DNA from: JBMOPD01 sp049323615
Lineage (GTDB): Bacteria > Bacillota > Desulfotomaculia > Desulfotomaculales > Desulfocucumaceae
DNA length: 64,000 nucleotides
Assembly (NCBI GenBank): GCA_049323615.1
Contig: JBMOPD010000022.1
Span: 1 to 64,000 of the forward strand
Direction of reading: 5' to 3'
Positions 52,365 to 60,650 of the stretch are shown here, piece by piece. Within the stretch, counting starts at the first letter, position 1. Every line of letters starts with the position of its first letter. The notes beneath the pieces are model-generated. The model ran no database searches. It was not told the origin of the DNA and saw nothing but the letters and a program-made list of their open reading frames with translations. Made by a program: the position numbers and the translations under genes.

Positions 52365-53193
52365 GGCAGTTCACCAACTCTCCCACTGTAAATATTCCCT
52401 CGGGCAACGCAATTCCCCTTTTCCTGAGGCGGCTGGCCACTTCGGCCACCACCGGCACATCCAGGGTCAGGGAGCGGATCAGGTCCACTTCCCGGAAAAC
52501 CTCCCGGGGCGTGCCGGTCAGCACCACGCGGCCCTGGTTCATGACCACCACCTGGTCGGCATGCACCGCTTCATCCATGAAGTGGGTTATATTGATAAAA
52601 GTTATACCCTTTTGCCGGCGGAGCCGCAACACCGCTTCCATGACCTCGTGCCGGCCGGCCGGGTCCAGCATGGAGGTGGGCTCGTCCAGGACGATGTATT
52701 TTGACTGCATGGCCAGGGCGCCGGCGATGGCCACCCGCTGCTTTTGCCCGGCCGAGAGCATGTGGGGCTGGAACTTGCGAAAATCCAGGATGCCCATCAC
52801 CGACATGGCTTCGGTGATCCGCTCCTCGATTTCCGCCGGGGGAACACCGATATTCTCGGGACCGAAGGCCACATCGTCCTCAACCACGGTGGCCACTATC
52901 TGGTTGTCCGGGTTCTGGAAGACCATGCTGACCAGGCGGCGGACTTCCCAGACCCGCGATTTTCCCCGGGCATCCCGGTCCCTGGTGCTGATGCCGTCCA
53001 CCACCACGTCTCCTCCGGTAGGCAGGAGAATGCCGTTCAAATGTTTGGCCAGGGTGGACTTGCCGGAACCGTTTTGTCCCAGGATGGCCACAAATTCACC
53101 CTCCCCGATCCGCAGGCTGACGCCGGAAAGGGCCGGTAAGGGAGACTGGCTTTTAGCGTTGTAGCTGAAGCTGACATTTTTTACTTCAATCAT
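52348..53193 (-). CDS. ecfA1: ECF transporter ATPase EcfA1
   Basis: A 281-residue ATPase: Walker A GQNGSGKST, Q-loop VFQNPDNQIVA, signature LSAGQKQRVAI, Walker B IVLDEPTSMLD and switch His in NITHFMDE. All catalytic residues are present. It pairs with EcfA2 and, through EcfT, drives uptake via the S subunit encoded 72 bases upstream. Confidence 0.92.
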   Translation of the reverse strand: MIEVKNVSFSYNAKSQSPLPALSGVSLRIGEGEFVAILGQNGSGKSTLAKHLNGILLPTGGDVVVDGISTRDRDARGKSRVWEVRRLVSMVFQNPDNQIVATVVEDDVAFGPENIGVPPAEIEERITEAMSVMGILDFRKFQPHMLSAGQKQRVAIAGALAMQSKYIVLDEPTSMLDPAGRHEVMEAVLRLRRQKGITFINITHFMDEAVHADQVVVMNQGRVVLTGTPREVFREVDLIRSLTLDVPVVAEVASRLRKRGIALPEGIFTVGELVNCLVHSG

Positions 53194-53265
53194 TTCTACT
53201 CCCCTGTTGAGCCCGGGCGGAAAGCATTGACTTCCGCCCGGGTCCGTGGTGTCAAGAATATCTTA

Positions 53266-53814
53266 CTACAGGTCGTCTTTACCGGTGAACTGGGTTCCCT
53301 TTCCGCCCTGGAACAGGTTAACCCCGCGGGCAATGGCAATGGTCAGCACAATGGCGATGATCATCTCGGCTATAGCCTGGGGAATGATGGTAACGATCAC
53401 CGCCGGCGGGATGTAGCCCCGGAAAACGGCCATGGACAGAACCAGGGTGGTATTGGTAAGGGTGCCGAACAGGCCGGCGGCGCCCCAGGCCAGGTAGAGG
53501 TTCACCCGTCTCAAGGCCGCAAAGACCAGGTAGGCCACCAGCCCGATGAAAAGCCGGGGCAGCACCGAAACCAGCGGATCGGCAAACAGCGGGTTATCAG
53601 CGTTAAGGAAACTAAAAATCCCGAAAATTGCCCCCACCAGGATCCCCACCACGGGCCCTTCCAGGACGCCCCCAAGGATGGCCGGCACGTGCATGATGGT
53701 GGCGTTGCCGGCCACATTGGGCACCGGAATGAAGCCCAGCCTGGTCACCCCCAGGAGGATGGCGATGGCCCCCAATATTCCCGATATGACGATTTTTCTT
53801 ACCGAAAGATTCAT
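53266..53814 (-). CDS. ECF transporter substrate-binding S subunit, substrate unknown
   Basis: A 182-residue protein with about six membrane helices, of the ECF_trnsprt (PF12822) type: VRKIVISGILGAIAILLGVT, PVPNVAGNATIMHVPAILGG, and a GPVVGILVGAIFGIFSFL helix. S subunits of this group bind small vitamins (pantothenate, folate or others). Cotranscription with coaX makes pantothenate or a relative a reasonable guess, not a demonstrated one. It is first gene of the operon behind a 245-base leader. Confidence 0.8.
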   Translation of the reverse strand: MNLSVRKIVISGILGAIAILLGVTRLGFIPVPNVAGNATIMHVPAILGGVLEGPVVGILVGAIFGIFSFLNADNPLFADPLVSVLPRLFIGLVAYLVFAALRRVNLYLAWGAAGLFGTLTNTTLVLSMAVFRGYIPPAVIVTIIPQAIAEMIIAIVLTIAIARGVNLFQGGKGTQFTGKDDL

Positions 53815-54060
53815 TAAAATATCACTCCCCTCTGTTTTTACCGGGCCCTTCCTCCGCCCCAGGGGGCGGAGGGCCCTAATGCTAAGATTAGTCCATCATT
53901 ATTTTGGGAAACCGGTATTTTGCCAATATTCCGGGCAATTCCCTGTTCTTCTTTCTTCAGTAGTCATTCCCACCCCGCTTTGGGTTTTTATTGCCTTATG
54001 CCGGATCCCAAAATGATCCCCATTATGGCCAGTTGCCGTACCGGATGATCGCCACTTGCG
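53815..54060 (-). promoter_or_regulatory. Long structured 5' leader of the ECF-coaX operon
   Basis: About 245 bases between the predicted transcription start and the S-subunit ATG. It contains a strong hairpin near the start codon (53833-53878; GGGCCCTCCGCCCC with its complement) and further upstream smaller stems such as TTGCC...GGCAA. Leaders of vitamin ECF genes often hold riboswitches, but I recognise no known class here. Confidence 0.35.
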
Positions 54061-54113
54061 GGAACCATTATAATTATATGTTCCGCTATAAGGAACATAT
54101 ATTCCGCTACAAG
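54057..54113. promoter_or_regulatory. Promoter and repeated TTCCGC operators ahead of the ECF-coaX operon
   Basis: On the minus strand TTCCTT (54090-54095), 17 bases, perfect TATAAT (54067-54072). A palindrome TATATGTTCC, 7 bases, GGAACATATA (54075-54101) covers the -35 region, and TTCCGCTAYAAG occurs twice (54081 and 54102) plus an inverted GCGGGAA at 54058. Sites of this size fit an IclR-family dimer, and an IclR gene ends 6 bases away. Confidence 0.5.
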
Positions 54114-54118
54114 CCCAT

Positions 54119-54892
54119 TTAATAATCCCGGTAGCCCAGCCCGGCCGAAATTTTTGCCGCCGTCTCCTTGAGCCGGGCCGCCAGGGGCAGTACAGCCCCG
54201 CCGTTCAGCCGCACCGACGGGGCGGCTATGCTGATGGCCGCCACCACCCGGCCGTCGTGGCCGAACACCGGGGCCCCCAGGCAGACAATGCCCTCGATGT
54301 ATTCGCCGTTATCCACCGCGTATCCCTGGCTGCACACCCGTTCCAGCTCCCGTTCCAGCACCAGCCGGTCGGTAATGGTGTTGTCCGTATAGCGCCTGAA
54401 AGAGGTATAACTCAAGGCCCGCTCCCTTTCTTCGGGGGTAAGGTGGGCCAGGATGGCCTTCCCCAGCCCGCTGCAGTGGGCCGGCACCCGTACGCCCACA
54501 TCGAGGCCGATGCGGAGGGGCTCCCTGCTTTCCCACCGGTCGAGGTAAATAATCTCTCCCTTGTCCAGTACGGCCAGGTTGACTGTTTCATTGCAGGAAT
54601 AAAACAGGTTTTCCAAAAAGGGGGCGGCCAGCTTGCGCACTCCCAGGCGGTTGGCCACCTGGCTCCCCATTTCAAAGAGCTTCAGGGTCAGCGCATACTT
54701 CCCGTTGGGCATCTGCCTTACCAGGCCCAGCTTCTCCATTGTGGCCACCAGGCGGAAAACGGTTGTTTTCCCCATGGCTAACTCCCGGCTGAGGCCGGTA
54801 ATGCCCATTTCGTCGGTCCGGCAAAGGGCGTCCAGCACGGAAAAGGCCCTTTCCACCGAGTTTATGCATTCCTTGAAATCTTTCTTGGCCAT
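54119..54892 (-). CDS. IclR-family transcriptional regulator
   Basis: A 257-residue protein: winged helix at about 10-75 (RAFSVLDALC; ITGLSRELAMGKTTVFRLV) and the IclR effector domain (LDKGEIIYLDRWESREPLRI; PAHCSGLGKAILAHL; DNGEYIEGIVCLGAPVF). It sits between the EamA exporter and the ECF-coaX operon, all on the minus strand, with its putative operators right after its stop. The effector is unknown. Confidence 0.88.
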   Translation of the reverse strand: MAKKDFKECINSVERAFSVLDALCRTDEMGITGLSRELAMGKTTVFRLVATMEKLGLVRQMPNGKYALTLKLFEMGSQVANRLGVRKLAAPFLENLFYSCNETVNLAVLDKGEIIYLDRWESREPLRIGLDVGVRVPAHCSGLGKAILAHLTPEERERALSYTSFRRYTDNTITDRLVLERELERVCSQGYAVDNGEYIEGIVCLGAPVFGHDGRVVAAISIAAPSVRLNGGAVLPLAARLKETAAKISAGLGYRDY

Positions 54893-55000
54893 GGCACCCC
54901 CTGAAGCCTCTGAAGTTTCAAAATTATTTCAAATGCCGTACTGGTGTTCATTTTCTACAAATAAGGGCCGGTTTCCTGCCTGGTCAAAAATTATACATGA

Positions 55001-55945
55001 TCAATCCGGTGCGGCGGACTTTGAGGGCCGGCCCACCGCCGGGCGGGCCTTTTCCGCCTGCGCCGCCTCTTTTTCGCCGATGCCCAGGTATACGCCGGAC
55101 AAGACCATCAGGCCCCCGGCCAGGTGGTAGAAATACAGCTTCTCTCCGAGCAAAAGAAAAGCCAGCACGGCGGCGTAAACCGGAATGAGGTTGTAAAAGG
55201 CCGCCGCCCTGGCCGGCCCTATCTCGGATACGCCCTTGTTCCAGCCCAGGAAGGCCAGCACCGAGGCAAAAACACCCAGGTAGACCAGCGCCAGGCAGTG
55301 GACGGGACTGAAGGCGGGGACCGCCCCGCCCCATTCGTAAAACATGGCCGGGAGGAGGAAAAGCACCCCGGCCAGGTTGGCGAAGGTGGTGGTTTCCAGC
55401 GGCGACAGGCGGGACATCACCTTCTTGCCCAATACCGTGAAAAAGGCCCACACCAGGGTGTCGAAAAAAACAAGCACATCCCCGGGGTTAAGGCCCAGGG
55501 AAACAAGAATCTCCCAGGACCCCCGGGCGGCAATGATCACCACCCCCAGGAAGGACAGCAAAAGCCCGGCCAACTGCTTCAAGCCGGGGTTCTCCTTCAG
55601 CCAGAGGGCCGACAAAAGGGCCACCGAAATGGGACTGAAGGCGTTGATAATGGTGCTGTTGACTGCCGTGGTGTACTTCAGGCCGAAGTACAGTATGGTG
55701 TTGAAGCCAAACACGCCGCTTAAGCCCAGCAGGGCAAGGGGCAGGAGCATTTCCTTCTCCGGCCGCCTGAATAGGCCCCCGGCCTGCAGGATAATCAACA
55801 AAATAACCAGGGAAACAGCGAACCTGGCCGTGGTTATGGTAAAGGGGGGCAGACTCTGCACCAGCACTTTGCCCACAATAAAGTTGGAGCTCCAGACAAG
55901 CGGCACCAGGAGCATGATCAGGTAAATGGGTTTTACCGGCCTCAC
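55001..55945 (-). CDS. EamA-family (DMT) exporter
   Basis: A 314-residue membrane protein with ten predicted helices in two EamA repeats (LVPLVWSSNFIVGKVLVQSL; AFSPISVALLSALWLKE; and in the second half LVWAFFTVLGKKVM; AAAFYNLIPVYAAVLAFLLLGEKL). It probably exports a metabolite such as an amino acid. The GTG start follows GGAGGAAAACAG. It lies 108 bases upstream of the IclR gene on the same strand. Confidence 0.85.
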   Translation of the reverse strand: MRPVKPIYLIMLLVPLVWSSNFIVGKVLVQSLPPFTITTARFAVSLVILLIILQAGGLFRRPEKEMLLPLALLGLSGVFGFNTILYFGLKYTTAVNSTIINAFSPISVALLSALWLKENPGLKQLAGLLLSFLGVVIIAARGSWEILVSLGLNPGDVLVFFDTLVWAFFTVLGKKVMSRLSPLETTTFANLAGVLFLLPAMFYEWGGAVPAFSPVHCLALVYLGVFASVLAFLGWNKGVSEIGPARAAAFYNLIPVYAAVLAFLLLGEKLYFYHLAGGLMVLSGVYLGIGEKEAAQAEKARPAVGRPSKSAAPD

Positions 55946-55989
55946 ACCTGTTTTCCTCCGCGGGAATAATTTGTCACCACAAAAAAATA

Positions 55990-56026
55990 AAGCCTCCTGA
56001 TTCTATGATTATATAACAGGAGGCTT
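55990..56026 (-). terminator. Terminator of the DUF2148-to-acyl-CoA-dehydrogenase operon
   Basis: AAGCCTCCTG, AT-rich loop, CAGGAGGCTT with TTTATTTTTTT following on the minus strand; 20 bases after the last gene. Confidence 0.75.
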
Positions 56027-56045
56027 CAAAATAATAATTATTTTG

Positions 56046-57287
56046 TTATTCCCCGTAGTTCCTGAGGATGGCCCCGGCCGCCGCCAGGGCCAGCACATCG
56101 TTGGACCCGTCTTCAATCAGGGCGGCCCGGGCATCCCGGAAGAGTTTTTCAATATGGTACTCCTTGCTCACCCCGTACCCGCCGAAGAGCTGGACCGCCT
56201 CGTGGGCCACCTCGAAGGCGGCCTGGGTGCAGTATACCTTGGAGGCAATGGAGTACTCGGTCCGGGGCGGGGAGATGCTCATGTTGTAGACCAGGGCCTT
56301 GCGGGAGATGGCCCGGCTGGTCTCCACCTTCATAAACATGTCGAACAGCTTTTTCTGCACCAGCTGGTGCTCACAGAGCGGCTTACCGCCCTGCACCCGC
56401 TCCCTGGAGTAGCGCAGGGCCTCCTCGAAGGCCGCCCGGCCCACGCCGGTGAAAAAGGCGCCCATACAGGCGTTGGCCGTGGCCAGGGTCATGTCCAGCA
56501 TGGCCTCGTAAGTATCCGGATCGGCCACCATGCACCAGCCGGGGATGCGCACATTGTCGAAGAAGATCTCGCCCTGGGGCAGTTCCCGCTGGCCCATTTT
56601 GTTCAGGGGCTTGCCCTTGGAAACCCCGGGCAGGTCCAGGGGAATGATGGCGATGCCGCCGCCGGCCATGCCCATGGACTGGTCGATATTTAAAAAGAGC
56701 AGGGCGTGGGTGGCGTTGGGGCCGTTGGAAACCCAGGAGGACTTCTGCCCGTTGATTATCCAGCCGTCCCCGTCCCGCCGGGCCTTAACGTTGCCGGTGA
56801 TAAGAGGATTATTAAAGTACGGCGTGCCCACCAGCAGCGTATCCGAACCGTGGTCCGGCTCGGTGATGGCCCAGCAGCCGATGAAGCTGCAGTCGGTACT
56901 GTTGACAAAGGGATCTACTATATTTTTAATCAGCTCTTCTTCACCCATAAGGGAGGCGAAGAAGGAGGGGAAGGTGTCCACCCCCAGGGACACCGCGAAG
57001 CCCACGCTGCCCCAGGCTATCTCCTCCCAGAAGATGTGCAGTTCCAGGGGGGAAAGGCCCATGCCGCCGAAGTGCTCCGGAATAAAGACGGTATGGTAGC
57101 CGAGCTCTTTCATCTTTCTCATTACATCCCAGTAAATCGATTCTTTTTTCAGCACATCCCCGGGGCCGGCCAGGGCGTCCAGCTGGATGGCGGCCGGGCG
57201 GAGGACCTCCCCGGCGAACTTGTGCACCGACTTTTTGAGGTCCATCTGCTCATCGGTCAGATTCATGTCCAGTTCCAGGTATTCCAT
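56046..57287 (-). CDS. Acyl-CoA dehydrogenase with atypical active-site segment
   Basis: A 413-residue acyl-CoA dehydrogenase: NLTDEQMDLKKSVHKFAGE, AITEPDHGSDT in the FAD loop, KSSWVSNGPNATH, and LFGGYGVSKEYHIEKLFRDA. Where most members have Y-E-G-T with the catalytic Glu, this one has I-E-D-G-S-N, so the base may be the Asp or the Glu one residue earlier. It oxidises an unknown acyl-CoA. It is last gene of the operon, 12 bases behind the ligase; AAAGGAG precedes the ATG. Confidence 0.85.
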   Translation of the reverse strand: MEYLELDMNLTDEQMDLKKSVHKFAGEVLRPAAIQLDALAGPGDVLKKESIYWDVMRKMKELGYHTVFIPEHFGGMGLSPLELHIFWEEIAWGSVGFAVSLGVDTFPSFFASLMGEEELIKNIVDPFVNSTDCSFIGCWAITEPDHGSDTLLVGTPYFNNPLITGNVKARRDGDGWIINGQKSSWVSNGPNATHALLFLNIDQSMGMAGGGIAIIPLDLPGVSKGKPLNKMGQRELPQGEIFFDNVRIPGWCMVADPDTYEAMLDMTLATANACMGAFFTGVGRAAFEEALRYSRERVQGGKPLCEHQLVQKKLFDMFMKVETSRAISRKALVYNMSISPPRTEYSIASKVYCTQAAFEVAHEAVQLFGGYGVSKEYHIEKLFRDARAALIEDGSNDVLALAAAGAILRNYGE

Positions 57288-57299
57288 GGCTTAACTCCT

Positions 57300-58904
57300 T
57301 TACTGGTAGTTTTCAAACCGGTAGACGTTGGCGGCGCCGGGTATGAACTGCTCCCGCAGTACCCGGTCCAGGTTCTTCTCGGAAACGGTTTTGGGGATCT
57401 CGCCGACCACCTGGATGTATGAAGGGATGGAGTTTTTCTCCAGCCCTTTGAGGCAGGCTGCGAACAGCGACCGGGGGTCGATGGCCCGCCCGGGGAAGGG
57501 CACCACCGCCGCTACCAGGTCGCTTTCCCCGGGGGCGCCGCTGGCCGCCGGAATGCCGTAAACGCAGACCTCGGACACGTCCGGGTGCTCGGCGATGACC
57601 TTTTCTACGTAGTCCGGCAGGATGAAGTCCCCCTGCCTCCTCAGTCCCCCGCCCTTGCGGAAGTCAAAGAAGAACCAGCCGTCGGCGTCCTGGTGGCACA
57701 TGTCGCCGGTGCGCAGCCAGCCGCCGCGGGTCTTTTCACTGGACGCCTGCGGGTTGCCGTGGTATTCCACCGTGGTTTCACCCTGGACCATGCGGCAGAT
57801 CAGCTCGCCTATTTCTCCCGGCCCGCACTCGGTGTCGTCTTCCCGCACCACCTTCATCTCCATCAGGCCGGGCAGCGGCTTGCCGAAAGACCCGATGGGC
57901 CCCTGTCCGGGCGATTTATGGGCAAAGCCCCCCTCCACGGCCCCGTACCACTCGTGTATCTGCACATTAAAGCGCTTTTCAAAGTCCTCCCAGATGGAGA
58001 TGGGGGTGCCGGCACTGATCACCTTGCGCACCGGGTTGTCCCCGTCGTTGTCCCGCGCCGGCTCGCTGTATATGCCCATCATCATCCCGCCCAGCAGCGA
58101 GAAGGTGGTGCAGCCGAAGCGGCGGCAGATGTCCCAGATCCGGCTCTTGGTGAAGTTGCGGCTGAAGACCCCCCGTATCCCCAGCCCCAGGGCCGGTATC
58201 AGGGACACCGCCTGGGCGTTGCCGTGGGTGAAGGACAGCCCGGTGTACACCACATCGTCCTCTCTGTACTGCCAGACCAGCTGGGCCAGCACCTTGTAGA
58301 CGGCCAGCCTGTCCTCGCCCACCCGCACCCCTTTGGGATTGCCGGTGGTCCCGGAGGTGTAGATTATCTCCAGGGGCACCCTGGGGTCGGATTTGGGCCG
58401 GTCCACCGGGCCGGTGTACGGTCCCTCCAGGATCTCGTTCAGGCTTGGATAGAGGCCGCTGACCGGCGCCTCGAAGCCCGGCTTGTACATCACCCCGATT
58501 ACTTTTAGGTCCGGCAGGGCTTTTAAGACAGGTTCCAGGTTACCGGTCAGTTCGTTGGCGAAAATAACCCCCCTGGAACCCGAGTCGGACAGCTGGTACT
58601 GGAGCTTCTCCCCTTTGGAACGGGGATCGATGGGCACCAGCACGGCGCCGCTCATAGAGGCCGCCAGCATGCTGTACAGGAATTCCGGGTGGTTGCGCAT
58701 GACCACGGCAAAGGTGTCCCCCTGGCCGATCCCGCTTTTCAGCAGGGCATGGGCTATCCGGCAGGAGTTTTCAAAGATTTCCCGGTAAGTAAGAACTTCT
58801 GCGGGGTGGTCGCCATTTTCAAAGGTAAGCACCGGAAAATCCGGCTTTTCCTCTACCATCATGGCCAGTTCGGCGGCAAACACCCCTCCAGCGGTTTGGG
58901 CCAT
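57300..58904 (-). CDS. AMP-forming acyl-CoA synthetase
   Basis: A 534-residue ligase of the ANL superfamily: P-loop-like IYTSGTTGNPKGVRVG, YTGLSFTHGN, EWYGAVEGGF, WLRTGDMC with the hinge FFDFRKGGGLRRQGD, and PKTVSEKNLDR with the C-terminal Lys. It resembles CaiC and medium-chain or cyclic-acid CoA ligases. It activates a carboxylic acid to its CoA ester for the dehydrogenase and thiolase of the same operon. The ATG after AAGGAGGATTGAAT is preferred to a TTG two codons earlier. Confidence 0.87.
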   Translation of the reverse strand: MAQTAGGVFAAELAMMVEEKPDFPVLTFENGDHPAEVLTYREIFENSCRIAHALLKSGIGQGDTFAVVMRNHPEFLYSMLAASMSGAVLVPIDPRSKGEKLQYQLSDSGSRGVIFANELTGNLEPVLKALPDLKVIGVMYKPGFEAPVSGLYPSLNEILEGPYTGPVDRPKSDPRVPLEIIYTSGTTGNPKGVRVGEDRLAVYKVLAQLVWQYREDDVVYTGLSFTHGNAQAVSLIPALGLGIRGVFSRNFTKSRIWDICRRFGCTTFSLLGGMMMGIYSEPARDNDGDNPVRKVISAGTPISIWEDFEKRFNVQIHEWYGAVEGGFAHKSPGQGPIGSFGKPLPGLMEMKVVREDDTECGPGEIGELICRMVQGETTVEYHGNPQASSEKTRGGWLRTGDMCHQDADGWFFFDFRKGGGLRRQGDFILPDYVEKVIAEHPDVSEVCVYGIPAASGAPGESDLVAAVVPFPGRAIDPRSLFAACLKGLEKNSIPSYIQVVGEIPKTVSEKNLDRVLREQFIPGAANVYRFENYQ

Positions 58905-58932
58905 ATTCAATCCTCCTTACACCTGTCTCTTT

Positions 58933-59322
58933 TTATTTCGGCAGGCCGTACTTGTCGCAAATCCCGGGATAGTTTTCATAATTGGGTCCCAGCAGCGGGA
59001 GCAGCTTCATTACCTTATCCATCGACCCCTTGCTGGTGATCAGCCGCTTGGCCATGGCCACCGGCAGGCTAACCTGATTCAGCCAGAATTTGTGGGCGGT
59101 ATCCGCCGCCAGGTTCATCTCCACATCGGCCTTGATATCCTGGTCGCCGGTTTTCACCCCGTCGGGAGTAATCCACAGGGTCCCGTCGGGATCCCGCAGG
59201 TTGTACTTTACCGTCAGCCCGGCCCCCTTCATTTTGGGCCCGCTTTCCGGGTGGTCCAAAAGGCTTTGCCACAACTCTCCCAATACCTCGTACATCTGGG
59301 CGGTATCCTTGTAGACTGCCAT
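58933..59322 (-). CDS. SCP2 sterol-carrier-like protein
   Basis: 129 residues of the SCP2 fold: LGELWQSLLDHPESGPKMKG, LTVKYNLRDPDGTLWI, and DIKADVEMNLAADTAHKFW through a C-terminal KRLITSKGSMDKVMKLLP helix. Such proteins bind lipids or acyl-CoAs in a tunnel. It lies between the SCPx-like thiolase and the ligase, as if the two halves of animal SCPx were encoded as separate genes. GAGGGGG precedes the ATG. Confidence 0.8.
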   Translation of the reverse strand: MAVYKDTAQMYEVLGELWQSLLDHPESGPKMKGAGLTVKYNLRDPDGTLWITPDGVKTGDQDIKADVEMNLAADTAHKFWLNQVSLPVAMAKRLITSKGSMDKVMKLLPLLGPNYENYPGICDKYGLPK

Positions 59323-59348
59323 TGTTTAATCCCCCTCAATCTTTTTTT

Positions 59349-59404
59349 GGGGACATTCCTCCGACTCCCCCAGACTTATGCCCATCAAGAGGAGGTGTGT
59401 CCCC
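59349..59404. repeat. REP-like inverted repeat between thiolase and SCP2 genes
   Basis: GGGGACA.TCCTCC (59349-59362) and GAGGAGG.TGTCCCC (59389-59404) around a 26-base loop. The GGGGAC core resembles that of the element at 6046-6134, suggesting related dispersed elements. Confidence 0.5.
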
Positions 59405-59411
59405 TTTCCTC

Positions 59412-60650
59412 TTATTCCTTTTCAAAGATTCCCAGCACCATGGCCGCTTCCTCCTGTCCCAGGTTGCCGCCGCCGTTTTCCACCAGCCCCAGGCGGGCTC
59501 CCTCCACCTGGCGCGGGCCGGCCTCGCCGCGGAGTTGGGTGACGATTTCGTGCACCATGGCCAGGCCAGAGGCGCCGATGGGGTGTCCCCTGGATTCCAG
59601 GCCGCCGGAAACGTTGATGGGAATCCTGCCCCCCAGCCTGGTGGCCCCCGATTCGGCCAGCAGGCCTCCTTCCCCCCTGGCGCAGAACCCCAGCGCCTCG
59701 GTCTGCAGCAGTTCGCCGAAGGCGGTGGCGTCGTGCATCTCGGCCACGTCAATATCCTCCGGTCCCACCCCGGCAAGGCTGTAAAGCTTGTTGGACAGGC
59801 GGGCGCCGATCTCTTCCTCCTCGGTGGGCCGATCCATGCCGGACCCCAGGATGCAGGCCCGCACCTTCACCGGGCGGGGGCCGGCCAGCTTTTGCAAAAA
59901 GTCCCGGGAGCAGAGTACCGCCGCCGCGGCCCCGTCGCCCACCGGAGAGCACATGGCCCGGGTCAGCGGGTAGGAAATCAGCGGTTCGGCCAGCACCTCC
60001 TCCACCGTCATGTTTTTTTGAATCTGGGCCAGCGGGTTCATGCTGCCGTGGTAGTGGTTCTTGGAGGCGATGATGGCCAGTTGCCGCTGGGTGGTGCCGT
60101 ACCTGGACATGTGCAGCCGGCAGGCGGCCGCGTAAATGTCCATGAATATGCTCCGCCCCTGGCCCGGCGGCGCCTGGCCCTCGGGAATTTTCACCGCCGC
60201 CAGTTTATCCAGCTCCATCAGGCTCTGGATGTGGGCCACGGCATTCTCCACGTCCAGGGCCGAGGTGTAGGCCTTAAAGGCAAAGGTCTTGTCCGCGTGG
60301 GTAATCTTTTCGGCGCCCACGGCCAGGACAACATCATACATGCCCGAAGCCACGGCCAGGTAGGCCAGGTAAAAGGCGGTGGTGGCCCCGGCGCAGGCGT
60401 TCTCGGTGTTGATCACCGGTATGCCCTCAATTCCCAGGGGCCTTAGGGCCACCTGGCCTTTGATTGAATGCTGCCCGGTATACATCCCCCAGAAGGTGTT
60501 GGAAAAGTAGGCGGCCTCGATGTCCTTTTTGTCTATGCCGGCGTCCTTGAGCACTTTGTCCACCGCCTCGGCGGTCATGCCCTTGATGGCGCCGTCCAGG
60601 TACTTGCCGAACTTGTTCATGCCCACGCCGATTACAAAAACATCCCGCAT
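59412..60650 (-). CDS. SCPx-type thiolase-like protein
   Basis: A 412-residue thiolase-superfamily enzyme: VFVIGVGMNKFGKYLDG, nucleophilic Cys in TENACAGATTAF, EMHDATAFGELLQTEALGFC in place of the usual NEAFA, and SRGHPIGASG with the catalytic His. Near the end VENGGGNLG replaces the CCGGGQG loop, so the second catalytic Cys is absent, as in the SCPx and lipid-transfer branch. It may cleave a branched or bulky 3-oxoacyl-CoA. The ATG at 60650 after GGAAGG is preferred to an upstream one. Confidence 0.85.
   Translation of the reverse strand: MRDVFVIGVGMNKFGKYLDGAIKGMTAEAVDKVLKDAGIDKKDIEAAYFSNTFWGMYTGQHSIKGQVALRPLGIEGIPVINTENACAGATTAFYLAYLAVASGMYDVVLAVGAEKITHADKTFAFKAYTSALDVENAVAHIQSLMELDKLAAVKIPEGQAPPGQGRSIFMDIYAAACRLHMSRYGTTQRQLAIIASKNHYHGSMNPLAQIQKNMTVEEVLAEPLISYPLTRAMCSPVGDGAAAAVLCSRDFLQKLAGPRPVKVRACILGSGMDRPTEEEEIGARLSNKLYSLAGVGPEDIDVAEMHDATAFGELLQTEALGFCARGEGGLLAESGATRLGGRIPINVSGGLESRGHPIGASGLAMVHEIVTQLRGEAGPRQVEGARLGLVENGGGNLGQEEAAMVLGIFEKE

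Noticed and set aside
53940..53990. T-box-like GGGTGG sequence in the leader of the ECF-coaX operon
   Set aside because: Only GGGTGG matches; the following bases do not continue the conserved T-box antiterminator sequence and no specifier-loop stem is evident.
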